A stretch of 64,000 bases of DNA, taken from assembly GCF_900107675.1 (NCBI RefSeq), contig NZ_FNRI01000007.1, forward strand, positions 62,001 through 126,000, given 5' to 3'. Source of the DNA: Alistipes timonensis JC136 (GTDB lineage Bacteria; Bacteroidota; Bacteroidia; Bacteroidales; Rikenellaceae). Of the stretch, positions 50,958 to 58,437 are shown piece by piece; within the stretch, counting starts at the first letter, position 1; every line of letters begins with the position of its first letter. The position numbers and the translations under genes are program-made. Under the pieces are notes generated by a model. It worked only from the letters and a program-made list of their open reading frames with translations. It searched no databases and was not told where the DNA came from.

Positions 50958-51027
50958 CTGTATGAAATAGGAATATAGATTAATGATGATACGAAAATCC
51001 CGCTCGGCCGAGCGGGATTTTCTTTTT
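50937..51027 (+). promoter_or_regulatory. Transcription attenuator of the pheA operon
   Basis: Terminator: a perfect palindrome with arms 50994-51007 and 51008-51021 (a stem of about 12 bp, AAAATCCCGCTC, loop GGCC) followed by CTTTTTC, ending just before the pheA ATG at 51039. Antiterminator: AGCGGGGT (50937-50944) inside the leader ORF is complementary to ATCCCGCT (50997-51004) of the terminator's 5' arm (8 bp, one G-U). A ribosome stalled at the aromatic run leaves 50937-50944 free; a ribosome at the TAA (50955) covers it. The arrangement predicts read-through under Phe/Tyr starvation. Confidence 0.8.
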
Positions 51028-51038
51028 CAAACCAAACT

Positions 51039-51884
51039 ATGGAACAGATCGCAATACAGGGCATCGCAGGATGCTATCACGAAACGGCAGCGCGCAGCTA
51101 CTTCAACGACCGGCAGATCGGCATCCTCCCCTGCCTGAGTTTCGACGAGCTGTTCGCCCGGATGGCGGCGGACCCCTCGCTGCTGGGCATCGCGGCCATC
51201 GAGAACACCATCGCGGGCAGCCTGCTCCCCAACCACGAATTGTTGCAGCAGAGCCATGCACGGATCATCGGCGAACAGAAACTCCGCATCTCGCACGTGC
51301 TGGCCGCACTGCCCGGACAGACGCTCGGCGAGATCGGCGAGGTCCACTCCCACCCGATCGCCCTGATGCAGTGCGGCGACTTCCTCAAAGCGCACCCCGC
51401 GATGAAGATCGTCGAACGCGACGACACGGCCGGCAGCGCCCGGGAGATCGCCGAGGGGCGGCTCGCAGGCACGGCCGCCATCTGCGGCGCCGACGCGGCG
51501 GAGCTCTACGGGCTCGAAATCCTCAGCCGCGGCATCGAGACCAACAAACACAATTTCACGCGCTTCCTGCTCCTGGCCGACGAGAGCCGCGCCGCGGCCT
51601 TCGCCGACCCCGCGAACACGAACAAAGCCTCGCTGCTCTTCACCCTTTCACACACCCGGGGGAGCCTCTCGAAAGTGCTCACCCTCCTCTCGTTCTACGA
51701 CATCAACCTCACCAAGATACAATCGCTGCCGATCATCGGGCGCGAATGGGAGTACCGCTTCTACGTCGACGTTACGTTCGACGACCCGGTGCGCTACCGG
51801 CAGGCCGTCGATGCCGCCCGGCCCCTCACCAGCGATTTCCGCATTCTGGGCGAATACGCCGAATGCCCCAACCCCGCAATCTAA
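51039..51884 (+). CDS. pheA: Prephenate dehydratase
   Basis: A 281-residue enzyme converting prephenate to phenylpyruvate, the committed step to phenylalanine. The dehydratase domain (1-185) contains IQGIAGCYHETAA, AAIENTIAGSLLPNHELL and the catalytic TRF in HNFTRFLLLA. The C-terminal ACT domain (about 200-275) senses phenylalanine and has GSLSKVLTLLSFYDINLTKIQSLPI in place of the classical GALV and ESRP elements. There is no fused chorismate mutase here; that activity is fused to the next gene. Expression is likely attenuated through the Tyr/Phe leader directly upstream. The start ATG is 11-17 nt after the terminator. Confidence 0.95.
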   Translation: MEQIAIQGIAGCYHETAARSYFNDRQIGILPCLSFDELFARMAADPSLLGIAAIENTIAGSLLPNHELLQQSHARIIGEQKLRISHVLAALPGQTLGEIGEVHSHPIALMQCGDFLKAHPAMKIVERDDTAGSAREIAEGRLAGTAAICGADAAELYGLEILSRGIETNKHNFTRFLLLADESRAAAFADPANTNKASLLFTLSHTRGSLSKVLTLLSFYDINLTKIQSLPIIGREWEYRFYVDVTFDDPVRYRQAVDAARPLTSDFRILGEYAECPNPAI

Positions 51885-51915
51885 TACAAATCGAAAACAA
51901 TAAAATCAGCTCACT

Positions 51916-52983
51916 ATGAACGACATTCAACCTATCACGCTTCCCGGGGTCGATCCCCGGCGACCGCTGGTCATCGCAGGTCCCTGCAGCGCCGAGACCG
52001 AAGAACAGGTCATGGAGACCGCCCGCGCGCTGGCCGCAGAGGGCTTTCACATCTACCGCGCCGGGCTGTGGAAGCCCCGCACCAAGCCGGGCGGATTCGA
52101 GGGCGTAGGCACCGCAGGCATCGCATGGCTCCAGCGCGTGAAGCGCGAAACGGGCATGTACACCGCCACCGAAGTCGCCACCCGCGAACACGTCGCCGCA
52201 GCGCTGAAAGGCGGTATCGACCTGCTCTGGATCGGCGCCCGCACGGCGGCCAACCCCTTCGCCATGCAGGAGATCGCCGACGCCCTGCGCGGCGTGGACG
52301 TGCCGGTGCTGGTGAAGAATCCCGTGAGCCCCGACCTCGAACTGTGGATCGGCGCCATCGAGCGCATCTACAACGCCGGCATCCGCCGCATCGGAGCCAT
52401 CCACCGCGGTTTTTCGTCGATCGACAAGAACCTCTACCGCAACCATCCGCTGTGGGCCGTGCCCATCGAGCTGCACCGCCGCATCCCGGCGCTGCCGATC
52501 TTCTGCGACCCCAGCCACATCGGCGGCAAGCGCGAACTGATCGCCCCGCTCTCGCAGCAGGCCATGGACCTCGGCTTCGACGGGCTGATCATCGAATCGC
52601 ACTGCATGCCCGACTGCGCATGGAGCGACAAGGCCCAGCAGGTGACGCCCGATGCGCTGGCCTACATCACCCGCAACCTCGTGATCCGCGACCAGACGAT
52701 CACCACCGAAAGCCTCACCGAACTGCGTTCGCAGATCGACAAACTCGACGACGAACTGCTGGAACTGCTGACCCGCCGCATGCGCGTCTCGCGCGACATC
52801 GGGCAGTACAAGAAGGAGCACAACATGCCCGTCCTGCAGGCCCGGCGTTACGAGGAGCTGCTGGAGCGCCGCGCCGGACAGGCCGAGCAGATGGGTATGG
52901 ACCGCGAATTCATGCGCACCGTCCTGCAGGCCATCCACGAGGAGTCGATCCGTCAGCAGATGGAGGTGCTGGGACGGGCCTGA
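51916..52983 (+). CDS. Bifunctional DAHP synthase / chorismate mutase
   Basis: A 355-residue fusion catalysing the first step of the shikimate pathway (phosphoenolpyruvate plus erythrose 4-phosphate to DAHP) and the chorismate-to-prephenate branch step. DAHP synthase (residues 1-255, type I beta/KDO8P-like): VIAGPCSAETEEQV, RAGLWKPRTKPGGFEGVG, LVKNPVS, AIHRGF, FCDPSHIGGKRE and IESHCMPD. AroQ-type chorismate mutase (about 265-350): LRSQIDKLDDELLELLTRRM and IGQYKKEHNMPVLQARRYE with catalytic Arg and Lys. The mutase supplies prephenate to PheA, encoded 31 nt upstream in the same attenuated operon. A feedback role of the fusion is likely but not shown. Confidence 0.95.
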   Translation: MNDIQPITLPGVDPRRPLVIAGPCSAETEEQVMETARALAAEGFHIYRAGLWKPRTKPGGFEGVGTAGIAWLQRVKRETGMYTATEVATREHVAAALKGGIDLLWIGARTAANPFAMQEIADALRGVDVPVLVKNPVSPDLELWIGAIERIYNAGIRRIGAIHRGFSSIDKNLYRNHPLWAVPIELHRRIPALPIFCDPSHIGGKRELIAPLSQQAMDLGFDGLIIESHCMPDCAWSDKAQQVTPDALAYITRNLVIRDQTITTESLTELRSQIDKLDDELLELLTRRMRVSRDIGQYKKEHNMPVLQARRYEELLERRAGQAEQMGMDREFMRTVLQAIHEESIRQQMEVLGRA

Positions 52984-53022
52984 GAAGCCCGTTCCACGGG
53001 CGGGCCGCAGGAGGAAGCGTTA

Positions 53023-53083
53023 TTACATTTCGGTTAAATATCCCCGCAGGGCGTGTAACATCCGCGAATGTTGCGTAATTTTG
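53023..53083 (+). promoter_or_regulatory. phoB promoter region with Pho-box-like half-sites
   Basis: -7 box TAATTTTG at 53076-53083. Upstream are TTACAT (53023), TTAAAT (53034) and TAACAT (53056), whose starts fall on an 11-bp grid with one position missing. AACAT and ATGTT (53057-53073) also form an inverted repeat. Autoregulation by PhoB is plausible. Confidence 0.5.
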
Positions 53084-53105
53084 AAACGGATTCAAACCCG
53101 TATGT

Positions 53106-53786
53106 ATGGCAAAACACAAAATCCTGGTGGTCGACGACGAAGAGTCGCTGTGCGAGATTCTGCAGTTCAACCTCGAAATCGAGGGGTATGAGGCCGACGT
53201 GGCGTACAGCGCCGAGCAGGCCCTCGGAATGCACCCCGAGCGTTATTCGCTGATCCTGCTCGACGTCATGATGGGCGAGATGAGCGGCTTCCGGATGGCC
53301 CGGCTGCTGAAGGCCGATCCCGCGACGGCGAAGGTCCCGGTGATCTTCTGCACGGCGAAGGACACCGAGGACGACACGGTCGCGGGGCTGAACCTCGGGG
53401 CCGACGACTACATCGCCAAGCCGTTCTCGGTACGCGAGGTGCTGGCCCGCGTGCGGAGCGTCCTGCGCCGCACGGCCGAAACCCCGGCGGAGCAGGAGAC
53501 GATCGCCTTCGAAGGGCTCGAAATGGACCTCCGGCGCAAAGTCTGCACGCTGGACGGCAAAGAACTCGCGCTCACCAAAAAGGAGTTCGAAATACTGGCC
53601 CTGCTGCTCACGCACCGGGGCGTGATCTTCTCGCGCGAGGAGATGCTGCGCCGCATCTGGAGCGACGAGGTGATCGTGCTCGACCGCACCGTCGACGTCA
53701 ACATCACGCGCCTGCGCCGCAAGATCGGCCCCTACGGCGAACACATCGTAACACGGCTGGGCTATGGTTACGGCTTTGAAGAATAG
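53106..53786 (+). CDS. phoB: PhoB-like OmpR-family response regulator
   Basis: A 226-residue transcription factor. The receiver domain (1-120) has the acidic pair VVDDEE (10-11), the phosphorylated Asp at position 53 (ILLDVMMGEMSGF), a Thr/Ser switch in FCTAKD and Lys105 in IAKPF. The winged-helix DNA-binding domain follows (about 130-226) with LTKKEFEILALLLTHRGVIFSREEMLRRIW and VDVNITRLRRKIG. The symbol is inferred from context: a PhoR-like kinase overlaps its 3' end, and a phosphate transporter with 11-bp repeats in its promoter comes next. Confidence 0.87.
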   Translation: MAKHKILVVDDEESLCEILQFNLEIEGYEADVAYSAEQALGMHPERYSLILLDVMMGEMSGFRMARLLKADPATAKVPVIFCTAKDTEDDTVAGLNLGADDYIAKPFSVREVLARVRSVLRRTAETPAEQETIAFEGLEMDLRRKVCTLDGKELALTKKEFEILALLLTHRGVIFSREEMLRRIWSDEVIVLDRTVDVNITRLRRKIGPYGEHIVTRLGYGYGFEE

Positions 53787-55212
53787 GCTCTCCTACCACC
53801 GGCGGCTGTTCCTGCTGCTACTGGCCTTTTCGTGGACGCTGGTGGCATGCTTCGTCCTCTTCCAGTACGGCCGCGAAAAACATTTCAAAGCCGAGCAACT
53901 CAACGCGCGGCTGCAGCTCCTCAACCTGCGGATGCTCGACGCCGTGGACGAGGGAACTCCCCCCGAGGCTTTCATCGCCCGCCAGAACAATGACTTCGGC
54001 GACCTGCGCGTGACGGTCATGGACCGCAACGGGAGCGTCCTGTTCGACAACTCGCTCGACTCGCTGCCCGCTTCGAACCACCTCGACCGGCCCGAAGTGG
54101 CCGAAGCCGTGGCCCGCGGCACGGGTTACACCATCCGCCGCCACTCCGAGAGCACCCATCGCAACTATTTCTACTCCGCCATGCTCGGCGAGGAGCATAT
54201 CGTCCGCACGGCCGTACCCTACTCCCTGCCGCTGAGCGAGGTGCTGGCCGCCGACCGTGAATTTCTCTGGTTCATGCTGGGGGTCACGCTGCTGATGAGC
54301 GTCGCGGGGTATTTCGCCACCCGGCGCCTGGGGCAGAACATCACGCGGCTCAACGAGTTCGCCCAGCGCGCCGAACGGGGCGAGCGGATCGACACGCCCG
54401 GGGCATTCCCACACGACGAGCTGGGCGAGATTTCGAGCCACATCATCCGCCTCTATGCGCGGCTGCAGAAGACCACCGCCGACCGCGACCGCGAGCACGC
54501 CCTCGCCCTGCACGAGGAGCAGGAGAAGATACGCATCAAAAAACAGTTGACGAACAACATCAACCACGAGCTGAAAACCCCCGTGGCGGCGATTCAGGGC
54601 TATCTGGAGACTCTGCTGGCCAATCCCGGGCTCAATGCGGAAAAGCGCACGGACTTCCTGGAAAAGAGCGCCGCGCAGACCGGGCGGCTGCGCAGCCTGC
54701 TGGCCGACATTTCGACCATGACGCGCATGGACGAGGCGAGCGAGCTGATCCGGAAGGAGCCCGTGGTGCTCAATGACCTGATTGCCGAAACGGCCGCCGA
54801 CATGGAGCTGAAGCCCGCCGAACAACGGCTGCGGGTGAACGTCGACTTTCCCCGGCAGGTCGAGGTCGTGGGAAGCCCCTCGCTGCTGGCATCGGTGTTC
54901 CGCAACCTCGCGGACAACGCCGCCGCCTACTCCGGGGGCCGCGACATCTTCATCCGCCTCGTCGACGACACCCCCGAGGAGTGCACGATCCTCTTTGCGG
55001 ACAACGGCATCGGCATCGGCGAGGAACACCTGCCGCATATTTTCGAACGCTTCTACCGCATCGACAAGGGGCGTTCGCGCAAGCAGGGCGGCACGGGACT
55101 GGGGCTGGCGATCGTCAAAAACGCCGTCGCCATCCACGGCGGGACCATTACGGCACGCAACCGCGACCGCGGCGGGCTGGAGTTTGTCTTTACGCTGAAA
55201 AAACAGGGCTGA
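53764..55212 (+). CDS. phoR: PhoR-like sensor histidine kinase
   Basis: A 482-residue membrane kinase. TM1 (about 14-34) and TM2 (about 167-186) flank a 130-residue periplasmic sensor. A HAMP linker follows (186-240), a short coiled coil, then the HisKA domain with phospho-acceptor His268 in NNINHELKTPVAAIQG, and the HATPase domain with N box RNLADNAAAYS, G1 DNGIGIG, F box FERFYRID and G2 GGTGLGLAIV. It overlaps phoB by 23 nt. The kinase should signal low phosphate, directly or through the PhoU-like end of the neighbouring transporter; that coupling is inferred. Confidence 0.87.
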   Translation: MVTALKNRLSYHRRLFLLLLAFSWTLVACFVLFQYGREKHFKAEQLNARLQLLNLRMLDAVDEGTPPEAFIARQNNDFGDLRVTVMDRNGSVLFDNSLDSLPASNHLDRPEVAEAVARGTGYTIRRHSESTHRNYFYSAMLGEEHIVRTAVPYSLPLSEVLAADREFLWFMLGVTLLMSVAGYFATRRLGQNITRLNEFAQRAERGERIDTPGAFPHDELGEISSHIIRLYARLQKTTADRDREHALALHEEQEKIRIKKQLTNNINHELKTPVAAIQGYLETLLANPGLNAEKRTDFLEKSAAQTGRLRSLLADISTMTRMDEASELIRKEPVVLNDLIAETAADMELKPAEQRLRVNVDFPRQVEVVGSPSLLASVFRNLADNAAAYSGGRDIFIRLVDDTPEECTILFADNGIGIGEEHLPHIFERFYRIDKGRSRKQGGTGLGLAIVKNAVAIHGGTITARNRDRGGLEFVFTLKKQG

Positions 55213-55233
55213 CCCGTTTCATTTCACAAACCC

Positions 55234-55278
55234 GCAACACTCCTGTAACATCTCTGTAACATCCGTTTCGGACCTTTG
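55234..55278 (+). promoter_or_regulatory. Pho-box-like tandem repeats and promoter of pit
   Basis: Three repeats start every 11 bp: GCAACAC 55234-55240, GTAACAT 55245-55251, GTAACAT 55256-55262. Eight bases later comes GACCTTTG (55271-55278), a -7 box off by one base. The repeats occupy the position of the missing TTTG, as in PhoB-activated promoters, where the activator replaces the -35 element. Confidence 0.7.
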
Positions 55279-55309
55279 CAACGACAAGGAACCAAACCGG
55301 ATAAATCAT

Positions 55310-57535
55310 ATGTCCCCACTTTTCACCGCAATCGTCGTCATTCTGGCCCTGCTGGCCGTGATGGGCATCGTCGTAGGCGTCGCCAACGACGCCGTCAATT
55401 TCCTCAACTCGGCCCTCGGCTCGAAAGTCGCACCGCGCCGCGTGATCCTCTGGGTCGCGGCTGCCGGCATCCTCGTCGGCACGCTCACCTCGAGCGGCAT
55501 GATGGAGGTCGCCCGCAGCGGCGTCTTTTACCCCGGGCAGTTCTCCTTTCAGGAGATCATGATGCTCTTCCTGGGCATGATGCTGGGCAATGTGCTGCTG
55601 CTGGACCTCTACAACACGCTGGGACTGCCCACCTCGACCACCGTGTCGATGGTCTTCGGACTGCTGGGCGCCGCCGTCGCCGCCGCGCTGTTCCGCATCG
55701 CCGGCGACCCGGGAACCTCGCTGCAAGACCTCTCGCAGTTCATCAACACGGGCAAAGCAATGGTCATCATCGCGGCGATTCTGTTGTCGGTGGCGCTGGC
55801 ATTCATCGCGGGAACGCTCTTCATGTACATTTCGCGCCTGATCTTCTCGTTCCGCTACGCCGCCGTGTTCCGCCGCTGGGGCGCCGTATGGTGCGGCATC
55901 TCGCTGGCCGGCATCCTCTACTTCGCACTGTTCAAAGGACTGAAAAGCTCGGGGCTGATCCCGGCACACATCTCGGAGTATGTCGGCGAGCATGTCGTGC
56001 TGACGCTGCTGGCTTTCTGGGCCGCAACGTCGCTCGTCCTCTACGTCTTCCAGCGCATGCGGCTCAACATCATGCGCATCACCATCCTCTCGGGCACCTT
56101 CTCGCTGGCGCTGGCCTTCGCGGGCAACGACCTGGTGAACTTCATCGGCGTGCCCCTGGCCGGCTACGACGCCTGGCGGATCGCCGGCGAAGCGGGCAGC
56201 GAGACGATGATGATGGGAGCGCTCGAAGCCCCCGCCCGCGCGAACTTCCTGCTGCTGGGCGCCTCGGGAATCATCATGGTGCTGACGCTCTTCTTCTCGA
56301 AAAAGTCGCAGCATGTCACCGAGACCGAACTTTCGCTCGCCTCGCAGCACGAGGGCGACGAACGCTTCGGCTCGACCCTCATCTCCCGCAGCCTCGTGCG
56401 CGCCACGCTGGTGTTAAACTCCATGTGGACCGGCCTGATTCCGGCGCAGATGCAGAAAGTCATCGACCGCCGTTTCGAACCGCTGCCCGTCGAGGAGCGC
56501 TCGTCGGCCCCCTACGACATGATCCGCGCCATGGTGAACCTCACCGCCGCGTCGATCCTGATCGCCATCGCCACCTCCTACAAACTGCCTTTATCTACGA
56601 CCTACGTGGTCTTCATGGTGGCGATGGGATCGTCGCTCGCCGACCGCTCGTGGGGCCGTGAAAGCGCCGTCTACCGCATTACGGGCGTGATGGCCGTGAT
56701 CTCGGGATGGTTCATCACGGCGCTCGGCGGCTTTCTCATCGCGCTGGCCGTGACGGCCCTGCTGCTGTGGGGCGGCTGGATCGCCGTGACGGCGCTCACG
56801 CTGCTCTGCTTCTGGCTGCTCGTCCGCAGCCACCGCAAGAGCCCCGAACTGAAAGAGGAGGCCGACAAGGAACTGCTGCCGCTCGACACCGCCGAGACGC
56901 CCGACGAGGTGCTGTGCGCCTGCATCGGCGAGGTCTGCTCGACAATGCAGGAGGTCACGCGCATCTACAACCGCACGCTGGTCGCCGTCTTCAAAGAGAA
57001 CCGCAAGGTGCTGAAAGAGATGGTCCGCGACTCGAACAAACTCTTCGAAGACGCCCGCGCCCGCAAATACAACATCATGCCCACGCTGCGCCGCCTGCAG
57101 CGCTGCGACATCGACACCGGACATTTCTACGTGCAGGTCACGGACTACCTTTCGGAAGTGACCAAGGCCCTGATCCACATCACGCGCCCCGCATTGGAAC
57201 ACATCGACAACAACCACGAGGGGCTGTCGAAAGAGCAGATCGTCGACCTGATGCGCGTGAACGACCAGGTGGAAGCCATCTTCGACAAGATCAACGACAT
57301 GCTCTCGAGCAAAGACTTCTCGGACCTCGACCTGGTGCTCGTGATGCGCGACCAGCTCTTCGACACGATCGTCGAGGCGATCAAAAGCCAGCTGCGGCGC
57401 ATCAACAGCAACCCTTCGGGCAGCACCCGCGCCAGCGTGCTCTACCTGACGATCCTCAACGAGACCAAGACGATGATACTCCAGTCGCGAAACCTGCTGA
57501 AATCACAACATTATTTCCTGGAACAGCAGAAGTAA
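55310..57535 (+). CDS. pit: PiT-family inorganic phosphate transporter with C-terminal PhoU-like domain
   Basis: A 741-residue inner-membrane phosphate/cation symporter. Two PiT repeats are visible: GVANDAVNFLNSALGSKVAPRR near the N-terminus and FAGNDLVNFIGVPLAGYDAW in the second half, each with the ND signature, and STTVSMVFGLLGAAV and LSTTYVVFMVAMGSSLADRSW. About ten hydrophobic helices end near residue 510. The last 210 residues are soluble and helical (EEADKELLPLDTAE to the end) and resemble PhoU/DUF47, usually a separate gene. Fusion of transport and regulator domains fits coupling to the upstream PhoB/PhoR pair. Pho-box-like repeats precede it. Confidence 0.9.
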   Translation: MSPLFTAIVVILALLAVMGIVVGVANDAVNFLNSALGSKVAPRRVILWVAAAGILVGTLTSSGMMEVARSGVFYPGQFSFQEIMMLFLGMMLGNVLLLDLYNTLGLPTSTTVSMVFGLLGAAVAAALFRIAGDPGTSLQDLSQFINTGKAMVIIAAILLSVALAFIAGTLFMYISRLIFSFRYAAVFRRWGAVWCGISLAGILYFALFKGLKSSGLIPAHISEYVGEHVVLTLLAFWAATSLVLYVFQRMRLNIMRITILSGTFSLALAFAGNDLVNFIGVPLAGYDAWRIAGEAGSETMMMGALEAPARANFLLLGASGIIMVLTLFFSKKSQHVTETELSLASQHEGDERFGSTLISRSLVRATLVLNSMWTGLIPAQMQKVIDRRFEPLPVEERSSAPYDMIRAMVNLTAASILIAIATSYKLPLSTTYVVFMVAMGSSLADRSWGRESAVYRITGVMAVISGWFITALGGFLIALAVTALLLWGGWIAVTALTLLCFWLLVRSHRKSPELKEEADKELLPLDTAETPDEVLCACIGEVCSTMQEVTRIYNRTLVAVFKENRKVLKEMVRDSNKLFEDARARKYNIMPTLRRLQRCDIDTGHFYVQVTDYLSEVTKALIHITRPALEHIDNNHEGLSKEQIVDLMRVNDQVEAIFDKINDMLSSKDFSDLDLVLVMRDQLFDTIVEAIKSQLRRINSNPSGSTRASVLYLTILNETKTMILQSRNLLKSQHYFLEQQK

Positions 57536-57545
57536 CACGAATGTA

Positions 57546-57587
57546 ACGGGGCCGTCATTCCGCTGAAACGACGGCCCCGTATCTTTG
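57546..57587 (+). terminator. Hairpin after pit
   Basis: An 11-bp perfect stem (57546-57556/57570-57580, ACGGGGCCGTC) with a 13-nt loop and the weak tail ATCTTTG. The same end bases form a TATCTTTG (57580-57587), so it can be read as a terminator or, with the flanking repeats, as a promoter. Confidence 0.55.
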
Positions 57588-57725
57588 CCATGTGAAAACC
57601 GGGGAACCGGATTCACAAGTTGGTTTTAGGTTACATAAGTAGGTTAGTGGGAGATGCAGTGACGGGACGTCGCGGCATCTTCGTTTACCGGGGATATCCC
57701 ACAAACTCCTCTAAAATCCCGCTTC

Positions 57726-58127
57726 TTAAACGGACTCCATATCTTTCAGGTGAATGTCGAGCGCCCGGACCGAAATCTGAATCTCCCAGAGCGACACGCC
57801 CAGCGAGGCGATCAGCAGCAGCAGCGCCGCCCCGAAGACATAAGCCGAAAGAAGAAACATCCCCACATAGATCAGGAACATCGTCACCACGCAGAGGAAC
57901 AGGCTCGAAACGCCCAACGCCTGCATCGAGCGCGTGAGGTGAAGCCGCCGGCGCAGGTTGTCGATCTGCGCGCGCGTCACTTTCGAGGGGTGCTGCAAAT
58001 GCTGCTCTTTGAGCGTGCGCACCAGTTGTGCGTAGGAGAGAAACCGGTTCGTGTAGGCCAGCAGGATCAGCGATACGGCCGAGAACAGCAGGGCAGGGGT
58101 CGTCAAAGTCAATTCTTCCATCGTCAT
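57726..58127 (-). CDS. DUF2721 membrane protein
   Basis: A 133-residue protein with three hydrophobic helices: an N-terminal one (LTTPALLFSAVSLILLAYTNRFL), a cytoplasmic or periplasmic basic loop with QIDNLRRRLHLTRSMQALG, and a C-terminal pair (SLFLCVVTMFLIYVGMFLLSAY and LLLLIASLGVSLWEIQISVRAL). This is the DUF2721 pattern found in many Bacteroidetes and Proteobacteria; its function is unknown. Two close ATG codons (58127 and 58121) are possible starts. A minus-strand TATCTTTA lies at 58150-58143. It is monocistronic and convergent with pit. Confidence 0.78.
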   Translation of the reverse strand: MTMEELTLTTPALLFSAVSLILLAYTNRFLSYAQLVRTLKEQHLQHPSKVTRAQIDNLRRRLHLTRSMQALGVSSLFLCVVTMFLIYVGMFLLSAYVFGAALLLLIASLGVSLWEIQISVRALDIHLKDMESV

Positions 58128-58437
58128 CGGGATTTTATGCGGTAAAGATACGCAATTTTGCCGAACAAGAAAGCCGTAAAAACGCAATATCCGCTTCCGA
58201 AGCTCTCCGACCTGCCATCGCCCCCTAAACCCCGGTGCTTAGCCGGGGCAAAAGCGGAGCCGCAACCGCCCGAAATAACGATCATATCCGAATCCGGATG
58301 CGCGGAATACCTGATCGTAGGTATTTTTTCAAAAATTTTAAGAAAATGTAAGCGTCCTTTCGTTATTGTGAAAAAAATAACATATCTTTGCGGCCGAAAA
58401 GCGACAATTTCAATCTCAATTCGAACAATAACAAGCT
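58128..58437. other. Intergenic region between DUF2721 gene and pflB
   Basis: About 310 bases without a gene. Left end: minus-strand promoter of the DUF2721 gene. Middle: a GC hairpin CCCCGG/CCGGGG (58230-58235/58243-58248) without U-tract. Right part: AT-rich pflB promoter region. I see no ORF or RNA gene. Confidence 0.6.
58362..58390 (+). promoter_or_regulatory. pflB promoter with overlapping inverted repeat
   Basis: TATCTTTG at 58383-58390 is an exact -7 box. Immediately upstream, GTTATT (58362-58367) and AATAAC (58376-58381) form an inverted repeat with 8-nt centre, a possible operator for an anaerobic or redox regulator of the CRP/FNR type. Confidence 0.6.

Noticed and set aside
57620..57937. 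105-codon plus-strand frame downstream of pit
   Set aside because: It starts with TTG, runs antisense into the DUF2721 gene and ends in low-complexity Arg/Pro/Ser sequence.
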